Source: Pseudomonadota bacterium (GTDB lineage: Bacteria > Pseudomonadota > Alphaproteobacteria > Sphingomonadales > SMXR01). From it: a DNA stretch of 7,657 nt. This document shows, one piece after another, positions 1 to 6,843 of the stretch. The notes beneath the pieces are model-generated. The model did no database searches. It was given only the letters and a program-made list of their open reading frames with translations, and was not told where the DNA came from. Within the stretch, counting starts at the first letter, position 1. Every line of letters starts with the position of its first letter. The DNA is taken from contig JADFFP010000054.1 in NCBI GenBank assembly GCA_022568115.1, forward strand, positions 1 through 7,657, written 5' to 3'. The translations under genes were made by a program, and so were the position numbers.

Positions 1-247
1 TCCTGACCTCGGTCGGTTTTTTCGAGACCGGCACGTCGGGGAAAATCCGGATCCATACCTTCCCGGTCCGTTTGATGTGCCGGGTCATGGCGCGCCGGGC
101 GGCCTCAATCTGGCGCGCGGTAATGCGCCCGGGGGCGGTCGCCTTCAGGCCATAGGCGCCAAAATTCAGGCTGGTGCCGCCCTTGGCGTTGCCATGAATG
201 CGCCCCTTGTGGGCCTTGCGGAATTTTGTTTTTGTCGGTTGCAGCAT
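1..247 (-). CDS. rplP: 50S ribosomal protein L16, N-terminal part (cut by window edge)
   Basis: Large-subunit protein L16 binds 23S rRNA near the tRNA acceptor-arm and A-site region and is needed for late 50S assembly. The frame starts at ATG 247 and gives 82 residues ([16 protein letters not shown]...) before running off the left edge; the family is usually about 137 residues, so roughly 60% is present. The basic N-terminus, the [13 protein letters not shown] segment and the [16 protein letters not shown] segment are characteristic. The visible part ends in KPTEVR; by family knowledge the Arg here lies next to the MGKGKG loop and corresponds to the arginine hydroxylated in E. coli. An AAGGG Shine-Dalgarno sequence lies just upstream of the start, 18 nt after the rpsC stop. 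This is the normal S10-operon position. No break is seen. Confidence 0.97.
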   Translation of the reverse strand, partial: MLQPTKTKFRKAHKGRIHGNAKGGTSLNFGAYGLKATAPGRITARQIEAARRAMTRHIKRTGKVWIRIFPDVPVSKKPTEVR

Positions 248-265
248 AACTGTTGCCCTTCTTGC

Positions 266-988
266 TTACCTTTTCGGCCGCCGGTCGCCTCTGGCGCCGC
301 GCATCGGAACGTTGCTGGTCTGCAATTCCTGGGCCCGTCTTTCCTGGGCCATCGGGTCGTTTTCCATGATCTCGCCCTTGAACACCCAAACCTTGACGCC
401 GCAGGTGCCGTAAGCGGTATGCGCGGTGCTTTCGGCGTAATCGATGTCGGCGCGGAGCGTATGGAGCGGCACCCGCCCTTCGCGGTACCATTCCATCCGG
501 GCAATCTCAGCGCCGCCCAGGCGGCCGCCGCAGTTGACCCTGATGCCCTCGGCGCCGAGCCGCATGGCGCCCTGTATCGCCCGTTTCATGGCGCGCCGGA
601 AGGAAACCCGGCGTTCCAGCTGCTGGGCGATGCCATCGGCAATCAGCTGGGCGTCAATCTCGGGTTTTCTGATCTCGACGATATTGAGGCTCACTTCGCT
701 GTCACAAAGTTCTGCGACTTTTTTGCGCAAACGCTCGATATCCGCACCCTTCTTGCCGATGATGATGCCGGGGCGCGCGGTGTAAATCGTCACATGGGCT
801 TTTTTCGCCGGACGCTCGATGATGACTTTCGAGATGGCCGCCTGCTTCAATTCCTTCATCAGGAAGTTCCTGATTTTAAAATCTTCATGCAGCAGGGTGC
901 CGTAATCATCCCCCTCCGCGTACCAGCGGGAATCCCAGGTCCGGTTGATGCCGAGCCGAAACCCGATCGGGTTTACTTTCTGACCCAT
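266..988 (-). CDS. rpsC: 30S ribosomal protein S3
   Basis: S3 sits in the 30S head, forms part of the mRNA entry channel and contributes to mRNA helicase activity. The product has 240 residues, close to the usual 210-240. The N-terminal [13 protein letters not shown] motif is followed by a type-2 KH RNA-binding domain whose GKKG loop is at residues 78-81. The C-terminal domain contains the [10 protein letters not shown] segment and ends in a basic tail ([11 protein letters not shown]). The [10 protein letters not shown] wording near the N-terminus is typical of alphaproteobacterial S3. The ATG overlaps the rplV stop (TAATG), which suggests translational coupling, and a GAGGAG Shine-Dalgarno lies inside the end of rplV. 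The gene is intact and ends in TAA. Confidence 0.98.
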   Translation of the reverse strand: MGQKVNPIGFRLGINRTWDSRWYAEGDDYGTLLHEDFKIRNFLMKELKQAAISKVIIERPAKKAHVTIYTARPGIIIGKKGADIERLRKKVAELCDSEVSLNIVEIRKPEIDAQLIADGIAQQLERRVSFRRAMKRAIQGAMRLGAEGIRVNCGGRLGGAEIARMEWYREGRVPLHTLRADIDYAESTAHTAYGTCGVKVWVFKGEIMENDPMAQERRAQELQTSNVPMRGARGDRRPKR

Positions 989-1368
989 TATGCGCTCTCC
1001 TCAACTTCACGCACCACAATGCGCAGGCGGCTAAAAGGTTTAATGATACGGGCGGCGCGCCCGCGCGCCCTGGCCCTGATCCGTTTCATGGTCAGGGCTT
1101 TGCCAACGCTGGCCTCGGCCACAATCAGCTGGTCGACGTCCAAAGAGTGGTTGTTTTCGGCATTGGCGATCGCCGACTGCAACACCTTCCGGACATCGGC
1201 GGCGGCTTTGCGGCGGTTGAATTGCAGCGAGGCCAGGGCCTTTTCCACTTTCATGCCGCGGATCGTTTCGGCCACCAGATTAAGCTTTTGCGGCGAACCG
1301 CGCAGCATCGCGGCGACCGCGATCGCTTCATTGTCCTTGAGACGTCTTGGTTGTTTTAGCTTGCCCAT
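988..1368 (-). CDS. rplV: 50S ribosomal protein L22
   Basis: L22 contacts all 23S rRNA domains, and its long beta-hairpin lines the nascent-peptide exit tunnel, the site associated with macrolide tolerance. The product has 126 residues, slightly longer than the 110 of E. coli because of a short N-terminal addition ([15 protein letters not shown]), common in alphaproteobacteria. Visible family signatures are [32 protein letters not shown] and the basic hairpin segment [14 protein letters not shown]. It lies 5 nt after rpsS and its stop overlaps the rpsC start by one base. The ribosome-binding site is weak (AAAGG, about 10 nt upstream), so coupling to rpsS is likely. Confidence 0.98.
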   Translation of the reverse strand: MGKLKQPRRLKDNEAIAVAAMLRGSPQKLNLVAETIRGMKVEKALASLQFNRRKAAADVRKVLQSAIANAENNHSLDVDQLIVAEASVGKALTMKRIRARARGRAARIIKPFSRLRIVVREVEESA

Positions 1369-1373
1369 AACAC

Positions 1374-1652
1374 TTAAACCTTTTTCGCTTTTTTGTCCGA
1401 GGTGTGACCCCAGAAGGTCCGGGTTGGGGAAAATTCACCCAGTTTCTGGCCGACCATTTCCTCGGTCACGAACACCGGGATAAACTTTCTGCCGTTGTAG
1501 ACGTTGAACGTCAGGCCGACGAACTGCGGCACAATCGTCGAGCGCCGCGACCAGGTTTTGATCGGCTGCTTTTTTCCTGATGCCTGCGCTGTTTCCGCTT
1601 TTTTCAGCAGATACAGATCAACAAACGGACCTTTCCAGACTGAACGTGCCAT
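1374..1652 (-). CDS. rpsS: 30S ribosomal protein S19
   Basis: S19 is a late-binding 30S head protein that pairs with S13 and contacts the A- and P-site region and 23S helix 38. The product has 92 residues, the standard size. It shows [12 protein letters not shown], the [17 protein letters not shown] segment, [17 protein letters not shown] and the terminal [12 protein letters not shown] motif. An AGAAGG Shine-Dalgarno sits within the last codons of rplB, and only 6 nt separate the two genes. It is a typical S10-operon member with no anomalies; the stop is TAA. Confidence 0.98.
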   Translation of the reverse strand: MARSVWKGPFVDLYLLKKAETAQASGKKQPIKTWSRRSTIVPQFVGLTFNVYNGRKFIPVFVTEEMVGQKLGEFSPTRTFWGHTSDKKAKKV

Positions 1653-1658
1653 TGAGCT

Positions 1659-2495
1659 TTACCTTCTCTTCTTCTGGTGGCGCGAGCGGATAATATATTT
1701 ATCGCTGGCCTTGTTGCTGCGGGTTTTCTTGCCCTTGGTCGATTTTCCCCACGGGGTGACCGGGTGACGGCCGCCGGAAGTGCGCCCTTCACCGCCGCCG
1801 TGTGGGTGATCAACCGGGTTCATGGCGACGCCCCTGACGCTCGGGCGTTTGCCCCTCCAGCGGTTGCGGCCTGCCTTGGCAAGGGTAATGTTCTGGTTGT
1901 CGGGGTTGGAGACCGCGCCGATGGTGGCCATGCACTCGCCCCTGACAATACGCTGTTCGCCTGACATCAGGCGCAAAATGGCATAACCGGCATCGCGCCC
2001 GACCAGGTGGACATAAGCCCCCGCGGCCCGGGCGATCTGGCCGCCCTTGCCGGGTTTCAACTCAACGTTATGGACAATCGTGCCGATCGGCATGCTCTCA
2101 AGCGGCATCGCGTTGCCGGGCACCACGTCAACCTTTTCACCGGCCACCACCTGGTCCCCTACCTTGACCCGCTGGGGCGCCAGGATATAGGCCAGTTCGC
2201 CGTCCTGATACTTGATCAGGGCGATAAAGGCGGTGCGGTTGGGATCATACTCGATCCGTTCAATAATCGCCGGGATATCCCACTTGCGCCGTTTGAAGTC
2301 GACCAGGCGGTAGGCGCGCTTGTGGCCCCCGCCGCGCCGCCGCGCGGTGATCCGGCCCCGGTTGTTGCGTCCCCCGGTTTTGGTCAGGCCCTCGGTCAGG
2401 GCCTTGACCGGTTTGCCCTTGTAAAGGCCGGAACGGTCAACCAGAACCAGCCCGCGCTGGGATGATGTTACCGGTTTGTAGTGTTTCAAAGCCAT
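1659..2495 (-). CDS. rplB: 50S ribosomal protein L2
   Basis: L2 is a primary 23S rRNA-binding protein required for subunit association and for peptidyl-transferase activity. The product has 278 residues, the usual length. The N-terminal half carries [20 protein letters not shown] (residues 41-60) and then the OB-like and SH3-like RNA-binding domains. The conserved C-terminal loop [19 protein letters not shown] includes His230 and His232; the histidine essential in the E. coli protein lies in this loop. The C-terminus is strongly basic (RSRHQKKRR). It lies between rplW (4-nt gap) and rpsS (6-nt gap), with an AGGGG ribosome-binding site. It appears intact and ends in TAA. Confidence 0.98.
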   Translation of the reverse strand: MALKHYKPVTSSQRGLVLVDRSGLYKGKPVKALTEGLTKTGGRNNRGRITARRRGGGHKRAYRLVDFKRRKWDIPAIIERIEYDPNRTAFIALIKYQDGELAYILAPQRVKVGDQVVAGEKVDVVPGNAMPLESMPIGTIVHNVELKPGKGGQIARAAGAYVHLVGRDAGYAILRLMSGEQRIVRGECMATIGAVSNPDNQNITLAKAGRNRWRGKRPSVRGVAMNPVDHPHGGGEGRTSGGRHPVTPWGKSTKGKKTRSNKASDKYIIRSRHQKKRR

Positions 2496-2499
2496 CTGA

Positions 2500-2793
2500 T
2501 TAAACCCCTGTGGTCACATCAATGGTGCTGCCTTCTTCCAGCGTCACCATTGCTTTTTTGTATTCCGGACGGCGCCCGCGGACGCCCTTGAACCGCTTGA
2601 CCTTGCCCTGCTGGCGCAAGGTATTGACAGCGGTCACCTTGACGTTGAAAAGGCCCTCGACGGCGGCCTTGATCTCAGGCTTGGTGGCGGTCACGGGGAC
2701 CCGGAAAGTGACCTGGTTGTGCTCCGAACCAAGGGTCGACTTTTCGGTAATGACCGGACTTAAAATCGTATCAAAATGCTTGAATGAGCTCAT
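2500..2793 (-). CDS. rplW: 50S ribosomal protein L23
   Basis: L23 lies at the exit of the nascent-peptide tunnel and is the docking site for trigger factor and the signal recognition particle. The product has 97 residues, within the usual 93-100. It shows the N-terminal [15 protein letters not shown] motif, the [20 protein letters not shown] helix and strand, and [14 protein letters not shown] followed by a basic [15 protein letters not shown] stretch that binds 23S domain III. Its start overlaps the rplD stop (ATGA, positions 2793-2790), implying coupled translation, with a strong GGAGGAG ribosome-binding site. The stop is TAA. Confidence 0.98.
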   Translation of the reverse strand: MSSFKHFDTILSPVITEKSTLGSEHNQVTFRVPVTATKPEIKAAVEGLFNVKVTAVNTLRQQGKVKRFKGVRGRRPEYKKAMVTLEEGSTIDVTTGV

Positions 2794-3410
2794 TTGAACC
2801 GCTCCTCCAAATTCTTTACCGCACTTTTGGTCAGCACCAGGACCTCGCGCCGCAGGATGTCGTAAACATTGATTCCCTGGGATGGCAGCACATCGACATT
2901 CGGGATGTTGGCAAGCGCCAGCTTGAAGTTTTCATTGACCTCCGCCCCGTCAACAAACAAGGCCGAGGTGACCCCCAGTTTTTTCAGCTTTTTGACCAGG
3001 GCGGCGGTCTTGGGCGCTTTGAGGTCAGCATTGTCCAGAACGATCAGCTGTTTGCCCTGGGCTTTGGCTGACAGCGCCGTTTTCAGGCCCAGCGTACGCA
3101 CCTTTTTCGGCAGCCTGAAGCCATGGTCGCGCGGAATTGGGCCGAACGCGCGGCCGCCGCCGATAAAAATATTGGCCTTGCGGCTGCCGTGGCGGGCGGT
3201 GCCGCCGCCCTTCTGGCGGCCGACCCGCTTGGTGGTGCCGGCGATATCGCTGCGGAATTTCACCGCGTGGGTGCCGGCGCGGCGCTTGGCCAGCTGCCAG
3301 GTGACAACACGGTGCAGGATATCGGCGCGCGGCTTGAGGCCGAAAATATCCTTTTTCAGCTCAATCTGACCGGCCTTGCCGCCATCCAGTTTTAATACCT
3401 CGGCTTTCAT
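2790..3410 (-). CDS. rplD: 50S ribosomal protein L4
   Basis: L4 binds 23S rRNA early in assembly, and its extended loop reaches the narrowest part of the exit tunnel; in E. coli it also represses the S10 operon. The product has 206 residues, the standard size. The globular part is split by the basic extended loop at about residues 43-105, with [39 protein letters not shown] and [20 protein letters not shown]. The C-terminal half includes [17 protein letters not shown] and the [19 protein letters not shown] segment. A GAGGAA ribosome-binding site lies at the end of rplC, 4 nt upstream. No E. coli-style S10 leader was recognised, so L4 autoregulation cannot be inferred. It ends in TGA, the only TGA among these genes. 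Confidence 0.98.
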   Translation of the reverse strand: MKAEVLKLDGGKAGQIELKKDIFGLKPRADILHRVVTWQLAKRRAGTHAVKFRSDIAGTTKRVGRQKGGGTARHGSRKANIFIGGGRAFGPIPRDHGFRLPKKVRTLGLKTALSAKAQGKQLIVLDNADLKAPKTAALVKKLKKLGVTSALFVDGAEVNENFKLALANIPNVDVLPSQGINVYDILRREVLVLTKSAVKNLEERFK

Positions 3411-3414
3411 TGTC

Positions 3415-4314
3415 TTATTCCTCAGCCTTTACTTCAGGCTTTTTTTCAGCCTTTACTTCAGGCTTTTTTTCAGCCTTTTCTTCAGCCTTTTCTTCAGCCT
3501 TGGCTTCCTTGGCCGGTGCTTCCTTGGCCGGAGCTTCCTTGGCCGGAGCTTCCTTGGCCGGGGCTTCAGGGGCCGGGGCCTCCGGCGTTGCGGCCTCTTC
3601 AGCCGGGGCCGGGGTTGAGCTGATCTCGTCTTCCGCCTTGTCACCCTTGAGGGCTGCCGGCATCGGCGCGCCTTCAGGCAAGGGCTTTTTGAGGGCGTCG
3701 CGGATCAGGACCCAGCCGCCCCGGGCGCCCGGGACCGCCCCCTTGATCAGGATCAAGCCCTCTTCCGGCATGGTCCTGATAACTTCCAGGTTCTGGGTTG
3801 TGACCTGCTCGTCACCCATGTGACCGGCCATCTTTTTGCCCTTGAACACTTTGCCCGGGTCCTGGCACTGGCCGGTTGAGCCGCCTGAGCGGTGTGAAAT
3901 GGAGACCCCGTGCGAAGCTCCAAGACCAGAAAAATTGTGCCGTTTTATGACCCCGGCGAAACCCTTGCCAATGCTTTGCCCAACCACGTCAACGTACTGG
4001 CCTTCGACAAAGTGGCTGGTCTGGATTTCCGCGCCAACCTCGACCAGCGCATCTTCGCTGACGCGAAACTCAACCATTTTTTTCTTAAGACCAACCTTGG
4101 CCTTTTTGAACTGACCCTTCTGGGCCTTGTTGACGCTCTTGGCCTTAACCGCGCCGACCCCGAGGCACAGCGCGGTATACCCGTCCCGCTCCTTGGTGCG
4201 GTGGCCGATAACCTGGCAGCCGTCCACTTTCAGGACCGTCACGGAAATGTTCCGCCCGTCTTCTTCAAAGACGCGGGTCATTCCAATTTTCTGTCCTATC
4301 AAACCGGTTCTCAT
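3415..4314 (-). CDS. rplC: 50S ribosomal protein L3 with long low-complexity C-terminal tail
   Basis: L3 is one of the first proteins to bind 23S rRNA and reaches toward the peptidyl-transferase centre. The product has 299 residues against about 209 in E. coli. The core (residues 1 to about 222) is normal: [29 protein letters not shown], and [20 protein letters not shown], which holds the glutamine segment methylated by PrmB in other bacteria, then [17 protein letters not shown]. Residues 223-299 are a tail of Ala, Pro, Glu and Lys built from short repeats (APAKE x4, AEEK x2, AEKKPEVK x2) encoded by near-perfect DNA repeats. Alphaproteobacterial L3 proteins often carry such tails; its role is unknown and it is probably disordered. 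The frame reads through without a break. The ribosome-binding site is weak (AGAG). Confidence 0.97.
   Translation of the reverse strand: MRTGLIGQKIGMTRVFEEDGRNISVTVLKVDGCQVIGHRTKERDGYTALCLGVGAVKAKSVNKAQKGQFKKAKVGLKKKMVEFRVSEDALVEVGAEIQTSHFVEGQYVDVVGQSIGKGFAGVIKRHNFSGLGASHGVSISHRSGGSTGQCQDPGKVFKGKKMAGHMGDEQVTTQNLEVIRTMPEEGLILIKGAVPGARGGWVLIRDALKKPLPEGAPMPAALKGDKAEDEISSTPAPAEEAATPEAPAPEAPAKEAPAKEAPAKEAPAKEAKAEEKAEEKAEKKPEVKAEKKPEVKAEE
3423..3566 (-). repeat. Tandem repeats encoding the L3 tail
   Basis: Three adjoining repeat arrays lie inside the 3' end of rplC. Positions 3423-3470 hold two identical 24-bp units (AEKKPEVK). Positions 3471-3506 hold three 12-bp units, two identical and one with changes ([12 protein letters not shown]-like). 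Positions 3507-3566 hold four 15-bp units differing at one or two bases (APAKE). All unit lengths are multiples of three, so gain or loss of units keeps the reading frame. Such arrays can change length by replication slippage. Confidence 0.95.
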
Positions 4315-4341
4315 TGGCTTTACTCTCTTAAATCTCCGGGC

Positions 4342-4656
4342 TTAGCTCTGGACTTTAATTTCGACGTTGACCCCGGAGGCCAGATCCAGCTTCATCAGCG
4401 CATCGACGGTCTGCGGGGTTGGGTCAACAATGTCCAGAACCCGCTTGTGGGTCCTGATCTCGAACTGTTCCCGCGACTTTTTGTCGATGAACGGCGAACG
4501 CAAAACGGTGTACTTCTGAATCCTGGTCGGCAAGGGAATAGGTCCCCTGACAAAAGCGCCAGTCCGCCGCGCGGTATCGGCAATCTCGTTGGTCGCCTGA
4601 TCCAGGGCGCGGTGATCAAACGCCTTCAGGCGAATGCGGATATTTTGCGTTTCCAT
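4342..4656 (-). CDS. rpsJ: 30S ribosomal protein S10 (NusE)
   Basis: S10 is a 30S head protein that also acts as NusE, joining NusB and NusG in antitermination and transcription-translation coupling. The product has 104 residues, the normal length. It shows the N-terminal [17 protein letters not shown] motif, the [24 protein letters not shown] loop that reaches into the head (read here in two parts around residues 33-56), and the [20 protein letters not shown] segment. A GGAAGG ribosome-binding site is 12 nt before the ATG. It follows tuf after 40 nt and precedes rplC after 27 nt, the usual first place in the S10 operon. The 40-nt gap shows no obvious terminator, so tuf probably reads into it. 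Confidence 0.98.
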   Translation of the reverse strand: METQNIRIRLKAFDHRALDQATNEIADTARRTGAFVRGPIPLPTRIQKYTVLRSPFIDKKSREQFEIRTHKRVLDIVDPTPQTVDALMKLDLASGVNVEIKVQS

Positions 4657-4696
4657 GTCTCTTGCCTTCCAATCTTTAGGTTCTTGAAGTCCTTCT

Positions 4697-5887
<1,191 letters not shown>

Positions 5888-5954
5888 TTTCTTGATCCTA
5901 CCTTGTTAGCTTGTAATTTTAATCTCTCCAGCCCCCCAATTCCGGGAACGAGGC

Positions 5955-5982
5955 CTTTTAGCACGTCATTTCACCCATGCAA
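5955..5982 (-). promoter_or_regulatory. Possible tuf promoter
   Basis: On the minus strand TTGCAT (5982-5977) is followed after 16 nt by TAAAAG (5960-5955), each matching four bases of the sigma-70 consensus. Initiation here would give a leader of about 60 nt before tuf. The match is weak; it gains some support from lying just downstream of a possible weak terminator. tuf may instead, or also, be transcribed from the tRNA promoter. Confidence 0.3.
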
Positions 5983-6003
5983 AAGAAAAAACGCATAGTT
6001 GCG
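5981..6003 (-). terminator. Weak possible terminator between the endonuclease remnant and tuf
   Basis: Read on the minus strand, a 4-bp stem CGCA-ACTA-TGCG (6003-5992) is followed by TTTTTTCTTTT (5991-5981). The U-run is good but the stem is short, so at most partial termination is expected. It lies after the GIY-YIG remnant and before tuf. Confidence 0.25.
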
Positions 6004-6036
6004 CGCTCTTTTAGTTTCAGTCGCCGTCGCCAAATG

Positions 6037-6276
6037 TTAGAAATGCTTCTTGGTAAATGCCCGCCCGGAAGAAGTTTTTAAATATTCTTCAAATTCCTCA
6101 GCGCGCCGCTGGTCATCAAAAGCGAACTAGGCTCTATATTTCCATGGTTTAAATTTGTTGGTATGAACTGATTCCCCTGAATTATGTTCGATGAGACGCT
6201 TTTCAAGATCAATCGTATAACCGACGTAAAAATGATCGGGAGCAGGAATGCTTTGTAAAATATAAACATAGTACAT
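6037..6276 (-). pseudogene. Small GIY-YIG (URI-type) endonuclease interrupted by one in-frame TAG
   Basis: From ATG 6276 the frame reads MYYVYILQSIPAPDHFYVGY and continues through TIDLEKRLIEHNSGESVHTN and KFKPWKYRA to TAG at 6129-6127 (codon 50). In the same frame it continues FAFDDQRRAEEFEEYLKTSS then GRAFTKKHF and TAA at 6039-6037. Read through, this is 80 codons, the normal size for single-domain GIY-YIG proteins. The GIY-equivalent YVY (3-5), the YVG of the second motif (17-19) and the Arg in KRL are before the stop; the conserved catalytic Glu in the FEEYLK helix is after it. In relatives the interrupted position is usually aromatic, often Tyr, so a single TAT/TAC to TAG change explains it. 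The first part alone (49 residues) would lack the catalytic Glu. The ATG lies 9 nt after the upstream 115-bp repeat. A recent pseudogene is most likely; readthrough or a base-call error is possible. Confidence 0.85.
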
Positions 6277-6285
6277 AATCGTTTG

Positions 6286-6400
6286 GCCCGTCTTCGTTTC
6301 GCTCTGCTGCACTACGACGAGGCATCCGTTTCGCACGCTACTCCTCAATAATCTCGTCGTAGCTAAATTTTGCCAAGGCAAAATTAGCGAAGACGGATGG
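6286..6400 (-). repeat. Structured 115-bp repeat, copy A (after tRNA-Gly, before GIY-YIG)
   Basis: This copy matches 6504-6618 at 112 of 115 positions; the differences are at 6304, 6344 and 6348. On the minus strand it begins exactly at the CCA of tRNA-Gly (6400-6398) and ends 9 nt before the start codon of the GIY-YIG remnant. Three nested or adjacent inverted repeats are visible: outer arms CCGTCTTCG (6288-6296) with CGAAGACGG (6388-6396), middle arms CTACGACGAG (6312-6321) with CTCGTCGTAG (6353-6362), and a hairpin of 12-13 nt arms around a 2-nt loop (6362-6388). No U-run follows the hairpin, so it is not a standard terminator. One minus-strand frame is open through it but shows no protein-like features. 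Confidence 0.95.
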
Positions 6401-6471
6401 AGCGGGCGATGGGAATCGAACCCACGTAACCAGCTTGGAAGGCTGGGGCTCTACCGTTGAGCTACACCCGC
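6398..6471 (-). tRNA. tRNA-Gly, anticodon UCC
   Basis: A full 74-nt cloverleaf with encoded CCA (6400-6398). The acceptor arm GCGGGTG pairs with CGCCCGC (one G-U), and the discriminator is U. The anticodon stem CCAGC/GCTGG encloses loop CTTCCAA, giving anticodon TCC at 6439-6437, which reads GGA and GGG. The T arm is GTGGG-TTCGATT-CCCAT. The same isoacceptor (glyT) lies in the tRNA cluster before tufB in E. coli, which fits its place between tRNA-Tyr and tuf here. Confidence 0.97.
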
Positions 6472-6503
6472 TTGGGCAACACCATAGCATATTTTGTTAA
6501 ATA

Positions 6504-6618
6504 GCCCGTCTTCGTTTCGCTTTGCTGCACTACGACGAGGCATCCGTTTCGCACGCTACTCTTCATTAATCTCGTCGTAGCTAAATTTTGCCAAGGCAAA
6601 ATTAGCGAAGACGGATGG
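6504..6618 (-). repeat. Structured 115-bp repeat, copy B (between tRNA-Tyr and tRNA-Gly)
   Basis: The second copy of the repeat begins on the minus strand exactly at the CCA of tRNA-Tyr (6618-6616). It keeps all three pairs of inverted arms seen in copy A; the three differences lie outside the paired arms. Unlike copy A, it is not followed by an endonuclease gene: only 32 nt (6503-6472) separate it from the 5' end of tRNA-Gly. It therefore looks like a solo, non-coding copy. Confidence 0.95.
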
Positions 6619-6701
6619 TGGAGGGGGTAGGATTCGAACCTACGTAGGGATACCCCGGCAGATTTACAGTCTGCTGCCTTTAGCCACTCGGCCACCCCTC
6701 C
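6616..6701 (-). tRNA. tRNA-Tyr, anticodon GUA
   Basis: An 86-nt type II tRNA with encoded CCA (6618-6616). The acceptor arm GGAGGGG pairs with CCCCTCC, and the discriminator is A. The anticodon stem GCAGA/TCTGC encloses loop CTGTAAA with anticodon GTA (6667-6665). A long variable arm, as expected for bacterial tRNA-Tyr, follows. The T arm is GTAGG-TTCGAAT-CCTAC. It is the first gene of the tRNA-Tyr, tRNA-Gly, tuf string. Confidence 0.98.
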
Positions 6702-6735
6702 ACTGGGATAACGCTATAGGCCATACGCGGGGTGC

Positions 6736-6763
6736 AATATGAGGATTTTATCACCCTTGTCAA
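6736..6763 (-). promoter_or_regulatory. Probable promoter of the tRNA-Tyr/tRNA-Gly (and perhaps tuf) unit
   Basis: A perfect -35 TTGACA (6763-6758) on the minus strand is followed after 16 nt by CATATT (6741-6736), four of six matches to the -10 consensus; a TATTGC alternative lies at 18 nt spacing. A start near 6729 would leave about 28 nt before the mature tRNA-Tyr 5' end. The position and the perfect -35 make this the likely promoter. Confidence 0.55.
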
Positions 6764-6779
6764 CCGCGACCAATAGCCT

Positions 6780-6803
6780 CTGGCAAAAAACTTCGCTTGC
6801 CAG
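6780..6803. repeat. 7-bp inverted repeat in the divergent intergenic region
   Basis: CTGGCAA (6780-6786) and TTGCCAG (6797-6803) are perfect complements separated by 10 nt. The right arm overlaps the candidate -35 of the plus-strand gene, so it could be an operator or a small hairpin. No U-run follows on either strand. A second inverted pair, GGTGCAAT (6731-6738) with ATTGCACC (6806-6813), brackets the same region. Confidence 0.4.
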
Positions 6804-6826
6804 TGATTGCACCGCCCCAGTATAGC
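6797..6826 (+). promoter_or_regulatory. Possible promoter of the AT-rich plus-strand gene
   Basis: TTGCCA (6797-6802; five of six consensus matches) and TATAGC (6821-6826; four of six) are separated by 18 nt. A start near 6833 would give a leader of only about 11 nt before ATG 6844, with no Shine-Dalgarno sequence, so translation would be near-leaderless or use a later start. Confidence 0.35.
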
Positions 6827-6843
6827 TAAGTTAATCTCAAAAA

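Noticed and set aside
77..1483. Long plus-strand open frame (468 codons) antisense to rpsC and rplV
   Set aside because: It is a compositional shadow of GC-rich genes on the other strand; its translation has no recognisable domain, and the opposite strand encodes textbook S3 and L22.
6078..6269. 63-codon minus-strand frame overlapping the GIY-YIG gene in another frame
   Set aside because: The GIY-YIG frame explains this sequence on both sides of the TAG; the alternative frame has no recognisable content.
6277..6381. N-terminal extension of the GIY-YIG frame into repeat copy A
   Set aside because: The extra residues come from the repeat, which reads the same way in copy B with no endonuclease; homologues begin at the MYYVYIL methionine at 6276.
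6362..6388. Hairpin after tRNA-Gly as an intrinsic terminator
   Set aside because: The stem is strong, but on the minus strand no U-run follows it; it is part of the larger repeat fold.
6286..6618. The two repeats as a CRISPR array
   Set aside because: Only two units of 115 bp, separated by a tRNA gene, with no short regular spacers or cas genes.
6462..6695. Minus-strand frame starting MAEWLKAADCKSAGVSLRRF
   Set aside because: It is the translation of tRNA-Tyr and then repeat copy B; this kind of peptide is a known annotation artefact of tRNA-Tyr genes.
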